This document shows, piece after piece, positions 35,453 to 48,649 of a stretch of 64,000 nucleotides of DNA; position 1 is the stretch's first letter; every line of letters begins with the position of its first letter. Origin of the DNA: Panorpa germanica (lineage: Eukaryota; Arthropoda; Insecta; Mecoptera; Panorpidae). The notes beneath the pieces are model-generated. The model ran no database searches, was not told the DNA's origin, and saw only the letters and a list, made by a program, of their open reading frames with translations. The translations under genes were made by a program, and so were the position numbers. The stretch covers positions 28,220,759 through 28,284,758 of the forward strand of contig OY783204.1 of NCBI GenBank assembly GCA_963678705.1, written 5' to 3'.

Positions 35453-38400
35453 ATGGGAGCTACACATAGTGAATTCGTCGAAAGAGAGTTTCATGAAGAA
35501 GATCCGTTCTGGCCACGTGCCTATCTCACAAATCAAAGCAGTAGCAATGAATCTTCACCAGTAAATGAAGAACCGGCTGGGAATTTACAAAATATAGTGA
35601 ATTTAAATGACGGTGATTCAGAAAATGTGAAATTAACACGTGATGAAGAAATGGAAAAATTTAGAAAAGAGTTATCCGAGAAACGGAAAGCCCGGCAAGA
35701 AATTTTGACAGCAAGAATTAACGAAATGCAACAACTTAAAGATGAGTTATCAGCTGTCAAAAAAGAAAATGAGTTATTAAAGAAAAATAGCGGTATTTCA
35801 TCAAATGATATGTCAATAAAGGAAATAGAAGAACCGGAAATTGATAAATTGAAAACTGAAAATCGTAAAATGATGTCTGAGCTAGCGGAACTACAATTTA
35901 CATTGCAGAACACAAATTCCGATTTGTTAATTATGACGGAAGAGAGAAATGAGCTACAGAAACATATAGTTACTTTCAGGGATGTAACTAGAGTTACGAA
36001 AGAGATGCTAGCCATTAGAGAGGGACAGCTAGAAAAGGTAGAGTGAGCAATAAAGCATTAAGCTTGTTTTTGTTTATTAATAAGGAGGAAGTAAGGAAGT
36101 ATGAATTTAAAATTAGAGTTACTGGAGCGTCGCGACGCTGTGGCGCGTATCTGTATGCAAACATAAAGACTTGTTTGTTGTATGTATGTATGTATACAGA
36201 ACAGACGTGCCGGTGTACATATGGTATAGAAAATTCCTGATTCGGTTCCGTGAATGACTTAAATACATCGAATTACTTTCGCTTTTATTAACAAAATTTA
36301 AGCTTATGTAATATGTAGTAATAATGAACCCGTTCTGGTACAATATTCGTCCCGGTGTTTTGATTTCTATGCATTTCATTTTGTAATTTTAAATTTATAA
36401 ATTTGAAATCTTTTGCTATATTTATTTAATGTTGTGTTTTAAATGAGATGATGTTATTTATAATTAATATATGTTTTTAATTTAATTAATTTATAACATT
36501 ATAAATACCTTTAGCAGAAGTACAGAGGTGTACTCTTCCCATTTTACAGGACACTCGTTATCATACTTTTACCTTTTTGGCTAAAACATGAATTCTATTT
36601 TTTCTTTCTCTTAAAATTCTTTTGAGATCTTGTCATCTTATTATTATTACCATCAAAAATTTCTCTGACTTCAGTTAAATATTATTATTAAATTTAAAAG
36701 TTTAAAAATTGAATTAAATCAAAAAATGTTTTATTGTTTTTACGTTGTTAAGGTTAACTCGGGTAACTTTATTATTCAGATAGGATGTTGCAGAGTTTAT
36801 TAAACTAATTTCCGTGATTCAAAGTTCAAAAACAACAACAAGACAAATGATGTTAACTTAAATGGAACTTTCTGAATTTGAAATCGTAAAGTAAATATTA
36901 TTAATATAAATAAATAGGAAATTTATATAGCGAATTCTCTGATATGAGTAGATAGCATATGGCATGGCTATGCCATCTGTAATGTTAGAACTGTACCTCG
37001 TCTTTGCCAAACGTATTTATGGCATATCTGTATCAAGCATTGTGTTTACATTGCTTTACATTTCAAAAGTAAATGGTTTTATTTACAGGGGCCAGAAACA
37101 TTTACTGACGGGCCTAATTCACATTTCTATAGTCTAACTTATGAATACTATGAATAAGCTAAATTTGAAAGCAGGGAAAGTCTTAAAAACCTTTTTGATT
37201 TTATCAATGAAACTAATTTAATATCTTTATTTTAGATACCCATACTCGTATTTATAGACTATAAATTATGTATTACAAATGTGTATAAATGTATATATTG
37301 TTTCAAGTGTTATTTAACAAAAGATAACTTAGATATAGTCCAAATCAGCGACTTATACTTAAAAGAGGTTATAAGAGCGGTATAAATCTATAATACGATA
37401 ATGAATTTTATATTAATCGTTTCTATATACATCATAGAAAAATAAGTGAGTCAGTGCTTTTTAGTTATATCGGCAGTTTATACCTCACAACTTGCTTTAA
37501 GTATGACTCGCCGCCGAACTCTCGTAATTTGAACTATATTTATTAATTTAATGTGTGTGTCGTTATTCTTTACATTCTTTCAATATTAATCATTGCCAAC
37601 CTAAACTTAAAACTATTCGAACATTTTTTTAATAATTTCAACAGTTTGATTTTTATAATCTTGTTCTTACATTTTCTTACTCCCTACTCCTCATTGTTTT
37701 TCTCCTTTTGCTATTTCTTCTTGGATCTTTTCCTTTACTATTTCTATTTTCTTTATTATATTCTTCTTGGCTCTATCTTGGCACCTCTTGTCTTCCTTAT
37801 TCCCTCTCCGCAAATTCTGTTTCTACTTTACCCTTCTTTCTATCTATCTCCGCCATCCACTACTTCCCTTCACTGCCTCCTTTTAATAACTGCACAATCC
37901 TCTTTCCAATTTTTACTCTACAAAACTTTTGTAAAAGGATTCTTCTATTAACCCGACGACTAAAGGTTACTGCCTCCTAATTTTCCTCTCGGAAATGATT
38001 GTGTAAAATATACGAGTTCTGAAGGAGCAGTGAACACATACAAATAATCCAAAGCTTGAGATAAGCTTGATTGCATTAGCCATATAAACGTAGGATATTA
38101 TTCAGTACACAATATTCACAATAAACATTCAACTCAATGCGTAACATATACTACCCTCCCTTTACACACGCCATCCCACCCCAAACGCGTAACGTCTTGA
38201 GGTTGACATCCCCTTGCTGCCTATACTTTGAACCCTACAATCGTGTGTCTTGTTCAATGTCATCGATAATAAGAAGCTGAGTTATTTACAATTATTGTTT
38301 AAGAGGCTGTACCACTGTGAAATATTTTCGTGCGCTAGTTCTCTTTCATTGAGTTACCCCCGTTGCTAGGTAATTAAAATAGTTAACAATAGCTTTTGTG

Positions 38401-41400
38401 TATATTTCTAGAGTAGCTCTACGATGGGCTATATTTGGATGATTTAAAAACTGAAGTGCTTGAATATTTTCTGACGAAACAAAGTGGTATATCTCCTTAA
38501 ATTCTATGAATCCATTATTGAAATCTTCTCGTTATATTGATGAAGCCTTGGAACCCTAACATTTATTCAAAGAGATTAGATTTTGATACCGGTAGAGAAA
38601 TGAAATATAATTAAATTATATTTAATTCACAGGGCTGTGCTTGTGCTGTTCAGGAAGGAAAAGCTTATTAATTCGATTTTATGATCTTTTGGTGATGAGA
38701 AGATTATTATAAGATTATTTTCTATTAGGTATTCATAGTGTAAAATATACTGTTCGTTATTTTCAATGGATTTTGAAATCATTAACAAGGATTTAATCAA
38801 AAATTATTTCAAACCTTTTGAAATTTTGTGGTATTCATATCAGTGTTTCCATAGACTATAGTCCATAGTAATTCAAAATACTAAAATTTTATGAGTTGAA
38901 AATCAAAAAGAAGTTGTCTCACTTTGATCTATCACAATACTGGCCAACTTTTATAAAAAACTTATCTTAATTTTTTCAGCTAAAGGGTAAACTATCAGAA
39001 ATCGAGCAGTCTCTAGCAGACAAGGAGTTGCAGACGCTATCAACAGACCTCCGCGGCGAGTATGAACGCCAGCTGAACAACATCAGAAATCTACGAACCC
39101 TCTACGAAGAAAGAGCGCGCGTTACGGCTCAGGAAAAACAGAATTTGATGTCTCAGATCGACGAGCAGAAAAGTCTCGTGGAAGCGGAACTTAGAAAGTA
39201 TGTAGACACTTAGAGAAAAACTTAGAAAACGAATTTAAATTGTGTTAAAGTTATTTGTGAATTGTTTACACGTGTTTTCATCTTGGCAGATGATCGTGTT
39301 ATCTTTTGAAGTTTACAGTTTTATTATTTTGAAACAAAAACGCAGTTGAACCTTGAAATATTTATATATATATATGAATATAGGAGTATATAGATGATTA
39401 TAAATTGAATTAATCCGGTTTTTTTTTAAATAAAATATCGAATAAAGAATAATTCCATTTGATCCTCTAATCATGCACAGGCAGCGTCAGCTATTGACGC
39501 GCACAGAAAGCGTCATATTTCATTTATATGACGCCTGCGTTAAAAAATCGTATAACGCTGTTTATAATTTTGTTGTACAGGTTAAAGTTAATTTTATCCT
39601 ATAACATATTGCATAGGGCATAATTCGTAATGGGCTTGTGTCCTCATTTTTTAGTGGTCGATTTTTCAATTGATGTTAATAAATGTGTATTGGCGTGTCT
39701 ATTTTATTAAATATCTAAATATTGACGGAGATATAGCAATTAAAAGTTTGAATTATAGTTTTAGCGCTAGAAATGGTCGGCCATATTTGTATGACGTGAA
39801 ATGCATTTTAACGTCAGTTATTTGTTGAGTAGGTCAGTGCTGTGATAATATTTTGTAGCTGTTGGTAGTCAAATAATCAAGTCAAGTCAAAGAATAATAA
39901 GTTTTTATTTTATTTAACCCTGCTAAGGCAGACATAATACTGAAATTTGATTGTTCCTTGAAATGGCTGTAAATAATATTTGATATATAAATACATATAG
40001 CAGAGATTTATGATCTGTAAGGTTGGTAACCTTACACAAGGATTGTGATGTCACATGCACTTGGAATGTGTACAACGTTAAATCCCTTTAATAATTAAAG
40101 AGACAAAATGACTTTTTTAATTGTTAATATCTCTTAACATATAAGGAGTTATTAAAAAATAATTGAACATTTGAGGTTCTAGTAACCCACTTTATCAATA
40201 TATAGTACACTTTTGTAGAAATTAAGACATAGGACACAAGCCCATTGTGATTCATGTTGGATAAAACGAATAATATTACAAAGTAAACCTTAGGCATGTC
40301 TGTAACAGAAGCTTGTTAACAACAAGCGAAAATTTGTTAATCATTGATATATGATATATGTTTTCGAACGTTCTTTATGCTAATTTCAAAACTGAAAACA
40401 ATTTTTAATTATCTGTTAAGGTTTTCGAATAATCAGCGTTTAAAGCCTTATATAGATCTTAATATAGTAATATCTCGTAAACCTAATTAATATAAATAAT
40501 TGCAAATATACTTTAGAAACCATTAATAGTAATATTTCTAACTTTAAGAAATAAATAGGGTATTAGATAGAGAGTTTTATTTATTGGTTCTTCAAATTAT
40601 AGGACAAAAGATCTTGAAGAAAGAATACTAGCACTAGAGGAGGATTTATCTAACAAAGATTCTGTTTTAAAAGACACAGAAAGTCAACTAGGTTTCTCCA
40701 AAGCTGAAACAAGAAGTTTGCAGGCAGAAATGACTGTTGTTAATCAGGTAAAGCTCAAATTAAGCAATGTTCCTTAGCAAAATTCCAAATTCTTTAGATT
40801 TTATTAATATATGTTGTTTCACTTATTAACGTGAACAAATTTGAAACCTGGTGCTAAGAAAATGCACTACGTTTGTTAATTCCGCTTCAATTTTAGGTTA
40901 TGTAACAACAGATTTGACAGCTGTTGAATATTTTGAGATATGTCATAATTAATTACGCATTGATTAGTTAATTAACACATTATGATATATGTACGTAATA
41001 ATCTTATATTCATTGTCTATCAAATGAAGTATATCTCACTATTATTAATACATGTTTATTACAACTATCCCTCTGGTGGTATAAATTCAAACTATGACAG
41101 ATTACAGTGTGGTTTCAAGTTCGTTGTTAAATTTCTTTACAAACTATATTTTGAAATTTGATTTTTGGTTTCCGTAACTTAATTAAGCCTTATTGTATTC
41201 TGGCTTGGGCGAGTTGTAAATGGTACTGTTGATCTCATAATTCAGTGATGGCCAACTCTTTTTGTATAAAGTGGACATATAGATAAGAGAATTTGTTCTA
41301 TTAATAAATTCTCATTAGAGAGAATAAAACTTGAACTTGAAAACGGGACTTAAAATCTAAATCAGACCATCAGTTTGACATCACTGCTACAAAATGTACT

Positions 41401-44400
41401 ACTAAGACAATCTCAGTAACCCTATAAAGTTAATTCCTTGTGGTGCACGAAGTACAGGCGTAGGGGTAAAGGCGAACATGGCCAAACTAAATAAATCTGT
41501 GGTGGATTAGTAGGGGTGGCAAATGAACTCATATAAATGTAATTGTAAATGAGAAGTTGAATTAAACCAATTATAAATCTAATTGAAAGTTTAGCGTGAC
41601 ATTCCTACATAAGCTGTAACCCATTTGTTCATTTTCTTCGTTGTTTCTAAAGGTACGCATGAACAGATCACATCAGTACCAGTCCATACAATGTACACTA
41701 TTCGCACTATTTACACTTTTCGCACTATTTGCACTATTCGCACAATTTGCACTATTCGCACTTTCCGCATAATTTGCACTTTTCGTACAATTTGCACTAT
41801 TCGCACTGTTCGCACTATTTGCACTATTCGGAAAAATCTGAGAACGCGAAAAGTCTTTAGAATTTTTTTCTCTACGAAATAGGAAATTTTCAAAAACATC
41901 GTCGGAGCCGTTTTCGTTTTACCATATTTATATGAGAATATAAGAATATAAACATACACTTGGAACATTATACATAAGATGTCTTTTAGTTCCATTCTAG
42001 CGCTATATTTTTCTGCTTGTTATTATGTATCATGGGTTATGTATGTGCCTAATCATAAACTTATTAGTCTATTATAATTTCGTGGTCAACAAACACTGAC
42101 ATCTCAAAAACATTGACACTATTGACACCTGTGTAACAATTGTTACAGTTGTTTTCACAAATGCTTCTCTGTGGCGGCAGTAAAGAGATTGACATGGATC
42201 GTTTAGTAGTTCTCCTCCAAGAAAACCACGGTCTTCTTAGTGACATGGCTGGAACTGAAGATGAAGGAACCAGCGCAATGCCAAGACTTCTTCTGGATCT
42301 TGTAAGCCAAGCCGAAAAGAAGGATAAACAACAGGAAGCCAGTAACGCAGAAGAAACACTTCCGCAAACGACTCCAGAGGATTCTACTGATGACACTACC
42401 CCCACAAGTATGTATATACGTTAAAAGAAAAGGGATATACATCTTATGCTTTATTTTAGACGTATAGTATATTACTTTTATGTATTAAATCGACGAAATA
42501 TAGACTCGATATTCCTTTAATTTATTTAATGGGTACTGTCGCTTTGACAAATCAATATTCAATGTTTTTTTAGCTGGTGAAACATTTATTCAAACAAATT
42601 CGGATGTGTTGATCCCCATTGGGGTATCGAAAGCATTTATATTATAATTTATTTATTTTATCGTAAAGAATATTGAAGAAATTATTTTATGAATAAATTA
42701 AATTTAGTGAATTGAAATGGATATTGATAGAGGGTGTGCTAGTTTACGGATGTCATTATTAAAAAGATGATGGATGGTATAAATGAAGATATTCAATGAT
42801 ATCTATGTTACGGATTGATAAATGAATTTGTACTTCTCTTTAGCAAACGTTTATCTGAATATAAATTCAACTTAAGAAAGAAGAAAAGATTCTTTTATGG
42901 TCTATGGGCTAAATCCCTTCTGATTCAAACTAACTGTATTTCACGTACGTGCTTATGAGGTTTTATTTATAAGATGGCGGCATACATATTTGTTCTAATT
43001 ACAGCAACTTTAAATCCATCTGAACCATGTCTATTTTCTATAAAACTGTACCACATATTGATAAAGTTGGCTACCACTTTTAATGTCTTCCAATTATATT
43101 TTAATTATTCTAAATATTGTAGAATATAATAACGATTGAAATAGTCATCTTTATCTCCTTAATTATTAAAGGGAACAAAAGTTATTAAAAATTTAATCCC
43201 TCGACGTCATATTCCCAACTACGAATTGCTAACTCTTTTGTACAACAAAGTGTAAAAGAGATGCATAAAGTGATACGGCAGATACTCCTTTCAATTCTCT
43301 CTGTGCAACACATACAGCTTTTAATATTATAAATGTGGTGAACAAAGAAAAACAAAATCGATTACGTTTTATTCTACAGATTGTAATACTAATCGCGTGA
43401 CATTAAAGTATGAAGAAAAATTAACCGGTAAAACAGTTTTTAAAAATCTATATCATCGTCAACATTTAGATGTTCAAATAACACGAAAAATTTAAAATGC
43501 GCGTTTGATCAATGCTAATCGTGAAATAAATGCATGTCCTAATATTTCTAAATCATTATTTCACAAAATAATTCAATTAGTTTCATCAAATATATAGAAA
43601 CTTGAATGCCTTAAATGAAATTGTACTAAATATGAAACATCTTTATTACACATTTTTAAAATATTCGCAGTTGAACGGAATGCAACAGTGTATGTAAAAA
43701 ACCAGTTTCACTTTTAATAACTAGTTAATTAGCAATGCTAATTAACCACCAAACTCTAATTAAAATTCATCATTTTAACATTCGATTCCACTGAACTAAA
43801 AAAAAAAAAATTACCATCGTTTCAATGTTTCTACATGTTCTTCTTTAATACTACTACATATTATTAATGTTTTAATTATTTATTTGTTAATTATTTCCCT
43901 TTTTTAATCAACACTTTCCGGTCTTCTTTTATTATTTATACTCTCTTAAACCCAAGCTGTAGTTCAACAATAATCTTTAAAGCTTTTATGCATTAATAAA
44001 TTATGAAGTTTAAGTACCTAAACAACGAAAAAGTTTTTGACATCATTAAAATGTATGTGGTAAGAAGAATACTTTTAGGAAATCAATAGCGGACGGATTT
44101 TTATGATAAAACTTACCGCTTACCGGAAAAATTGGAAAAACCATTTTTGTTGACCTTCAATCTTGAATAACTTTTTTTCCAGATGTGCGATTGATGAGGA
44201 CTTTTAGTATTTTATTTGTAATAGTGTACCCAAGGTCTGTACCAACTTTCAGCTCTGTGCGAAATATAGCTAAGTATTTCCTGTATTAGGAATTAGACCT
44301 CTATTTGTTCAAGACGTACTTTTACACCTGAGGGCTTGTCTCTACATTTGCCCTGGCCCCATTAGAACTGATTTGATACCTATTCAGTACCAAACACTAA

Positions 44401-46293
44401 CTTCTAATTGTCTAATTCCCCTCTTTTTATGTTCCCAATTTCAGTGACGTCAGCAGAAGATATTGTCACAAAACTTCCAAAAGTCTGGCGAGTTCTAATG
44501 GAACTACTCAGTCATCAATCCTGTGTCACTGGTTACCCGGAAACGGAAGATGTCCCAGACGATAAAGGAGAAGAGGAATCAAATAAAACAGTAGGAGGTT
44601 GTTGTTATAATTCTGTCCAGACCCCTAGCGGACCACGGGCTGTACTAAGCGTCAGCAAGACCTATATAAGACTCAAGGCAAGCATTTAAAGATACGGTTA
44701 TTTTATTAAAAAGGGGAGAAATTGTGTAATACATCACTTTTTTTATTTTAAGATATTTTACATTATTTTTGATATATATGCTTGAAAAATATATCAATTT
44801 TGAAGAATACTTTTTGTGCTATATTATTTATTCTCGTTCGTAAATAAGTCTTAAAACTTTTCGAAAAAAAGCTAATGAAATAAAAGAACTTTGAACTCTT
44901 TTAATAATTCATGGTAAATCTCAACAAAAGAAAGTTTCGGTATTTAATATTGTACATATATAATATAAGAGTTTAAGAAACAATTTTAAGAGAAATTTCT
45001 ATAAGTAGTCATCCTTAAAACTTTATAAAGTTGAACGATTCACAAGTAGATGTCATTACCAGTTGATAAACGTTTTATTATTACTTCCAGGATCTCATTT
45101 TAGAAAAGAAATCCTTGCAGAAGGAATTATCCCGCTTAAAACAGCTGAACAATCATTTAGAAACGCGTTTAGAATCCCAGGAGCGTCGCCTAGGTCGTGT
45201 TTCCCTCGAATTATCCCACACGTGGCGTCTGGTGGGAAGAATGCAAAACACTCACCGAACTCTCCACACCCATGAACAAATTCTCCGCTATGAACTCCAG
45301 CAGAAGCGAAAATTACTGACCGAATTGAAGGAAGAGCTTAGATATTGCAGGGAAAAGTGGGATGAAGCGCGCCAAAGGAACGATGACACAGAAATTGAGT
45401 GGAAGAATTTGAAGTTGGAATTTGCAGCGAGAAAGAAGAACGATTTACTGGATCAAGCTTCCGGGGAATCTGGTTACAGTGATGAAAGAGAAGGCATTAG
45501 TTCTGATGAAGATAGCAGTGACAAAGACTTAGATACAGAAGAAACAAACAATAATTTAGAAGAGATTAAAGAAGATGGTGCTGCTGGTGAAGATATTGTG
45601 GAGATAAATAGAAGCAGATCTACTTCTTTACAACCAGTTGCAGAGGTATTTACCTCAACCACCGAAGAGCCTATTATTCTTGAAGATAAAACAGTGAGGA
45701 CGTTGGAGAAAAAGGTTTTTGAAAGTAGCGCAGTTTGTGTTAGTAATGAAACAGAAGCTTCAACTTCGACTGCAGAAGCAGTACCTGAATTACCTAGTGT
45801 TTTGGAAAGCGATGCGCAAAATGCTTCTTCACCTAAATTGGAAGACATTGAAGAAGCTTCTCCAAGTGACGTAGTAGCAATAGAAGAACCACAGACCTCT
45901 GAAAATACACCACAGTCTTCTTCAGATTCCACAACGCCTCCCAAAAGAACTCCTGAAGAAGTTATGGAAGCGCGTGACGCAAGATTAAAGCGATTGGAAG
46001 AACAGTGCAAATTATTGGTAAATAAGGTAACTAATACGTCGCACAAAGGTGTAGCACTATGTACAAGATTAGAGGTGCTACATGAACAATATGGTGGCGC
46101 TTCAACTAGTGGCGCCACAGCGTCAAACAGCGAAACCACTCCAAATAATACCGATGAATATTCGGAAGATGATAAAAAGGAAACGGAAAAGACAGAATCT
46201 GTGATTAAAGAACAGGAAGTACCTGGAAGTTCGGAAGAATCAATTTGTGATGGTAATATTGTAGAGGAAGATGTTAATAATGAAGGTAATTAA
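35453..46293 (+). CDS. Unrecognised 880-aa coiled-coil protein, six coding exons
   Basis: Coding exons: 35453-36037, 38980-39197, 40603-40747, 42149-42407, 44445-44677 and 45091-46293; phases 0,2,0,1,0. The start is firm: an in-frame TAA ends three bases before the ATG. MGATHSEF fits the N-myristoylation pattern (Gly2, Ser6), suggesting membrane attachment (inference). Residues about 60-330 (exons 1-3) are heptad-rich coiled coil, full of Glu, Lys and Leu. Exon 4 is acidic and ends Thr/Asp-rich; exon 5 carries LPKVWRVLMELLSHQS. Exon 6 opens with a dense basic coiled coil (LEKKSLQKELSRLKQLNNHL to LRYCREKWDEARQRN) and then becomes acidic and Ser/Thr-rich, with a short coiled segment near ARLKRLEEQCKLLVNKV. 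The exon 5 donor appears to be GC rather than GT. AATAAA is at 46380-46385. I do not recognise the family; a scaffold or trafficking role is only a guess. Confidence 0.85.
37334..37538 (-). mobile_element. TATAGTTCAAATT foldback MITE, copy B, in intron 1
   Basis: Starts TATAGTCCAAATCAGCGACT, where about 15 bases of the left inverted repeat are missing, and ends CTCGTAATTTGAACTATA. The core matches copies A, C and D. It lies in intron 1 of the coiled-coil gene. Confidence 0.85.
37640..37930 (-). mobile_element. Non-LTR retrotransposon 3' fragment in intron 1
   Basis: Pyrimidine-rich on this strand, with CTATCTCCGCCATCCACTAC and TTTTAATAACTGCACAATCC shared with the fragments at 18170 and 32165. 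Coding sense is on the minus strand. Plus-strand frames here are artefacts. Confidence 0.65.
39630..40245 (-). mobile_element. TGGGCTTGTGTCC DNA element, copy 3, full length, in intron 2
   Basis: Matching termini AATGGGCTTGTGTCCT and AGGACACAAGCCCATT, 16 bp each, bound about 616 bp of non-coding sequence that is the reverse complement of copies 1 and 2. This is the best-preserved family member in the window. It sits in intron 2 of the coiled-coil gene. Confidence 0.9.
41697..41832. repeat. 9-bp minisatellite, about 15 units, in intron 3
   Basis: Units of the type CGCACTATT and TGCACAATT recur in register from 41697 to 41832, giving repeated Ile-Arg-Thr in one frame. It lies in intron 3 of the coiled-coil gene and is not coding. 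Confidence 0.88.
41835..41995 (+). repeat. Dispersed repeat shared with 55885-56035
   Basis: Shared tracts are TAGAATTTTTTTCTCTACGA followed by AATAGGAAATTTTCAAAAAC, and later ATAAACATACACTTGGAAC (ATAAATATACACTTGGAAC at 55885-56035). The orientation is the same. It directly abuts the 9-bp minisatellite; the element type is unknown. Confidence 0.8.
43035..43540 (+). mobile_element. TGGGCTTGTGTCC DNA element, diverged copy 4, in intron 4
   Basis: Colinear similarity to copy 1: ATATTGATAAAGTTGG, CTTTATCTCCTTAATTATTA and CGTCAACATTTAGATGTT each match equivalents in the same order, but substitutions are many and the termini are lost. It is older than copies 1-3. Confidence 0.65.
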
Positions 46294-48649
46294 TATTTTG
46301 TAATATTTTGTACTGAAACAACCTCGAAAATAATGAATTTTAAATTATAGAAAAAATTCGACTTTCAAAATAATGTAATAATAAATGATTTAATTATTGC
46401 GAACCCACTGCATATTTTATGTTAATTATTTTGTATTAATTATATATACGTTGTGATTTAATTGTAAAATTTATGAATTTATTATTTTTAATTAATTATT
46501 TTTGTGTTTGTATATTTATATGTATATTTATTTGTTACAAAAATGTATTTATTTTTTAATTTATTTGGTGGCTGTAAATATACAATGAAACTAAAAGAAT
46601 TATTTATATTTGTTTATTAATTTTTAGCTTTTATTACAACCCTGGATTAACCCTTAACCCGTAACTGTAAGAACTGTAACTGGATATAAATTAATCGAAT
46701 GTTCACTGGAAAGAATATAATTCAGTATGTAATATCCAACAAATAATTTGAATATTGACTGAATACAATGGAATTTTAGGTAAGACCAAAATAAATTTAT
46801 TATCAAATTGCAGGTTAATTTAACATAAAAAAGTTTACTTATTGCAGAACATTTTTTAGGTTACATAACAATAATTATCTTTCTATATAATTTTACATTA
46901 TCTGACGTTAATAAAGTTTATGCAAGATTATATAATGCTACATATTAATTAATAATTAATACATATTAATTTTGAACCTCCCAAAATCTCAGTTCAATTA
47001 TGACTAGATAGAATTGCGTGAAATCTAAATTTAATAGTTTACCAAATAATTGAGCTCCCATCTACTTTAGTACGCCACTGGCCATCAACAAAGTAGGTTA
47101 GCGTAACATCTGAACAAGTTTTAAAAAATCGTAAACAACAAAGCTCTAAAGCTCGTCAAAAAATACCTTTTTTGCTAGACGTTATATAAAAGCTTTTTAA
47201 TATACCAAAAAGCTATTATGATTTAATTTCCCAATGGCATTAGATTCACACTAAGGAATTCTATGATGTAATTGGACCATAGCTTGAAATGTCCCTAAAG
47301 TATAAACTAAGAAACATCCCCAAAACATTGAAATTGCCACCCCCTTTTAATCAAGAAGCACGTATAAGTTTTGACACAAACAGTTATGTGTTATAGTGAT
47401 TGCATATATTTCAGGCGTAATTATCTTTCGACTACTTAAGATATACCACCGTATATAAAGCTATTTTCTATTCAATAATGTTTCTATAATCATATTTGAT
47501 AACTACTTATTTAAAATATGAATTAAAATGTAATATATATTAACGAAAACAATAAAATCAAACTGGTAAATACTTCAAACGAACGCGTAACAAAACAACT
47601 GAATCGGGTATATCCGACAGCGTTCGTATTTTAAAGAGAAAATGTGGGTTGTGGCTTCAGCTGCTTACAGTAGTAACAGCAGACGAAGAGAATGGTAAAC
47701 TAATAGAAAATGTTAGTCCTCGACAGGTACCGAAAACAAGTATAATCGTGTGTCAGTTTGTTCAAAATTAATTATTTCATTAATAATATCAATTGATTTA
47801 TTTCAATAATAATACAGTGCGTTTTTAAAATAATAATACTATTTAATTTTAACAAAAATACGTAAAAACTGTATTTTAAAATGATAATATCTTGTGTTTG
47901 TTTTTATTATTATTAACAGAAAGTGTGTAGTGACTGACTATTGACAGATTAATAGTTAAGTGAAATTTTTAATTGATTCATTAATTTGTGCGTATTTTTA
48001 ATAGAGTTATAATTCTGGATTTTATTCTACAATACGTATGGTAATAATTATAATTACTTTTAATTAATTATTTATACAAGCTAGTGAAAATATAATTATT
48101 TTATTATATTTTTTCTAATTTATTCTGGTATTTATTTAGTATAAATTTAATACACGACTTTTTAAAAAAATATAACTCCATATCCATATTAGAAAGTGAA
48201 TGTTTTGCTTTAGGCATTTGAAATATATTACAACCTTCAGAAATAACTCGTAGTCGCTTATTCTATTTTATAATACAATAGTTTATAATATGTAGTACAT
48301 ATTATTTAAATGATTCGATGTATTTTACGAGTTTCAATATAATAATTGATACGTACATTTAGTTTAGGTTTACCGGAACCAGAATCTGTTGAAGGTAACT
48401 TTTAAACGGTTGTTTTTGTTTTAAAAGTTTCTGTATTTTATTTTATACGTTTTAAAATTTTTGAAACTACATAAAATGCAAGAAAATTGTTCAAGGTTTC
48501 TTAAAAAGGAGGCGTTGTTTATTAGGTATTAATTGTTATGGGTTTATTTTCGGATATATTTTATAATTACGATTTTTAAATAATTTATAATTAACTTAGT
48601 AAACATATTGATGTATTTACTTATAATTTATCTATAAACATATCTGTTA

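Noticed and set aside
35533..36015. 160-aa open frame on the minus strand
   Set aside because: Antisense shadow of exon 1 of the coiled-coil gene.
37553..37980. Two Leu/Phe-rich plus-strand frames resembling membrane proteins
   Set aside because: Pyrimidine-rich complement of a LINE fragment gives Leu/Phe/Ser codons; repeated at 18018 and 32107 for the same reason.
45474..46139. 221-aa open frame on the minus strand
   Set aside because: Antisense shadow of the acidic Ser/Glu-rich part of exon 6 of the coiled-coil gene; its composition (Ser, Leu, Val) is the expected complement.
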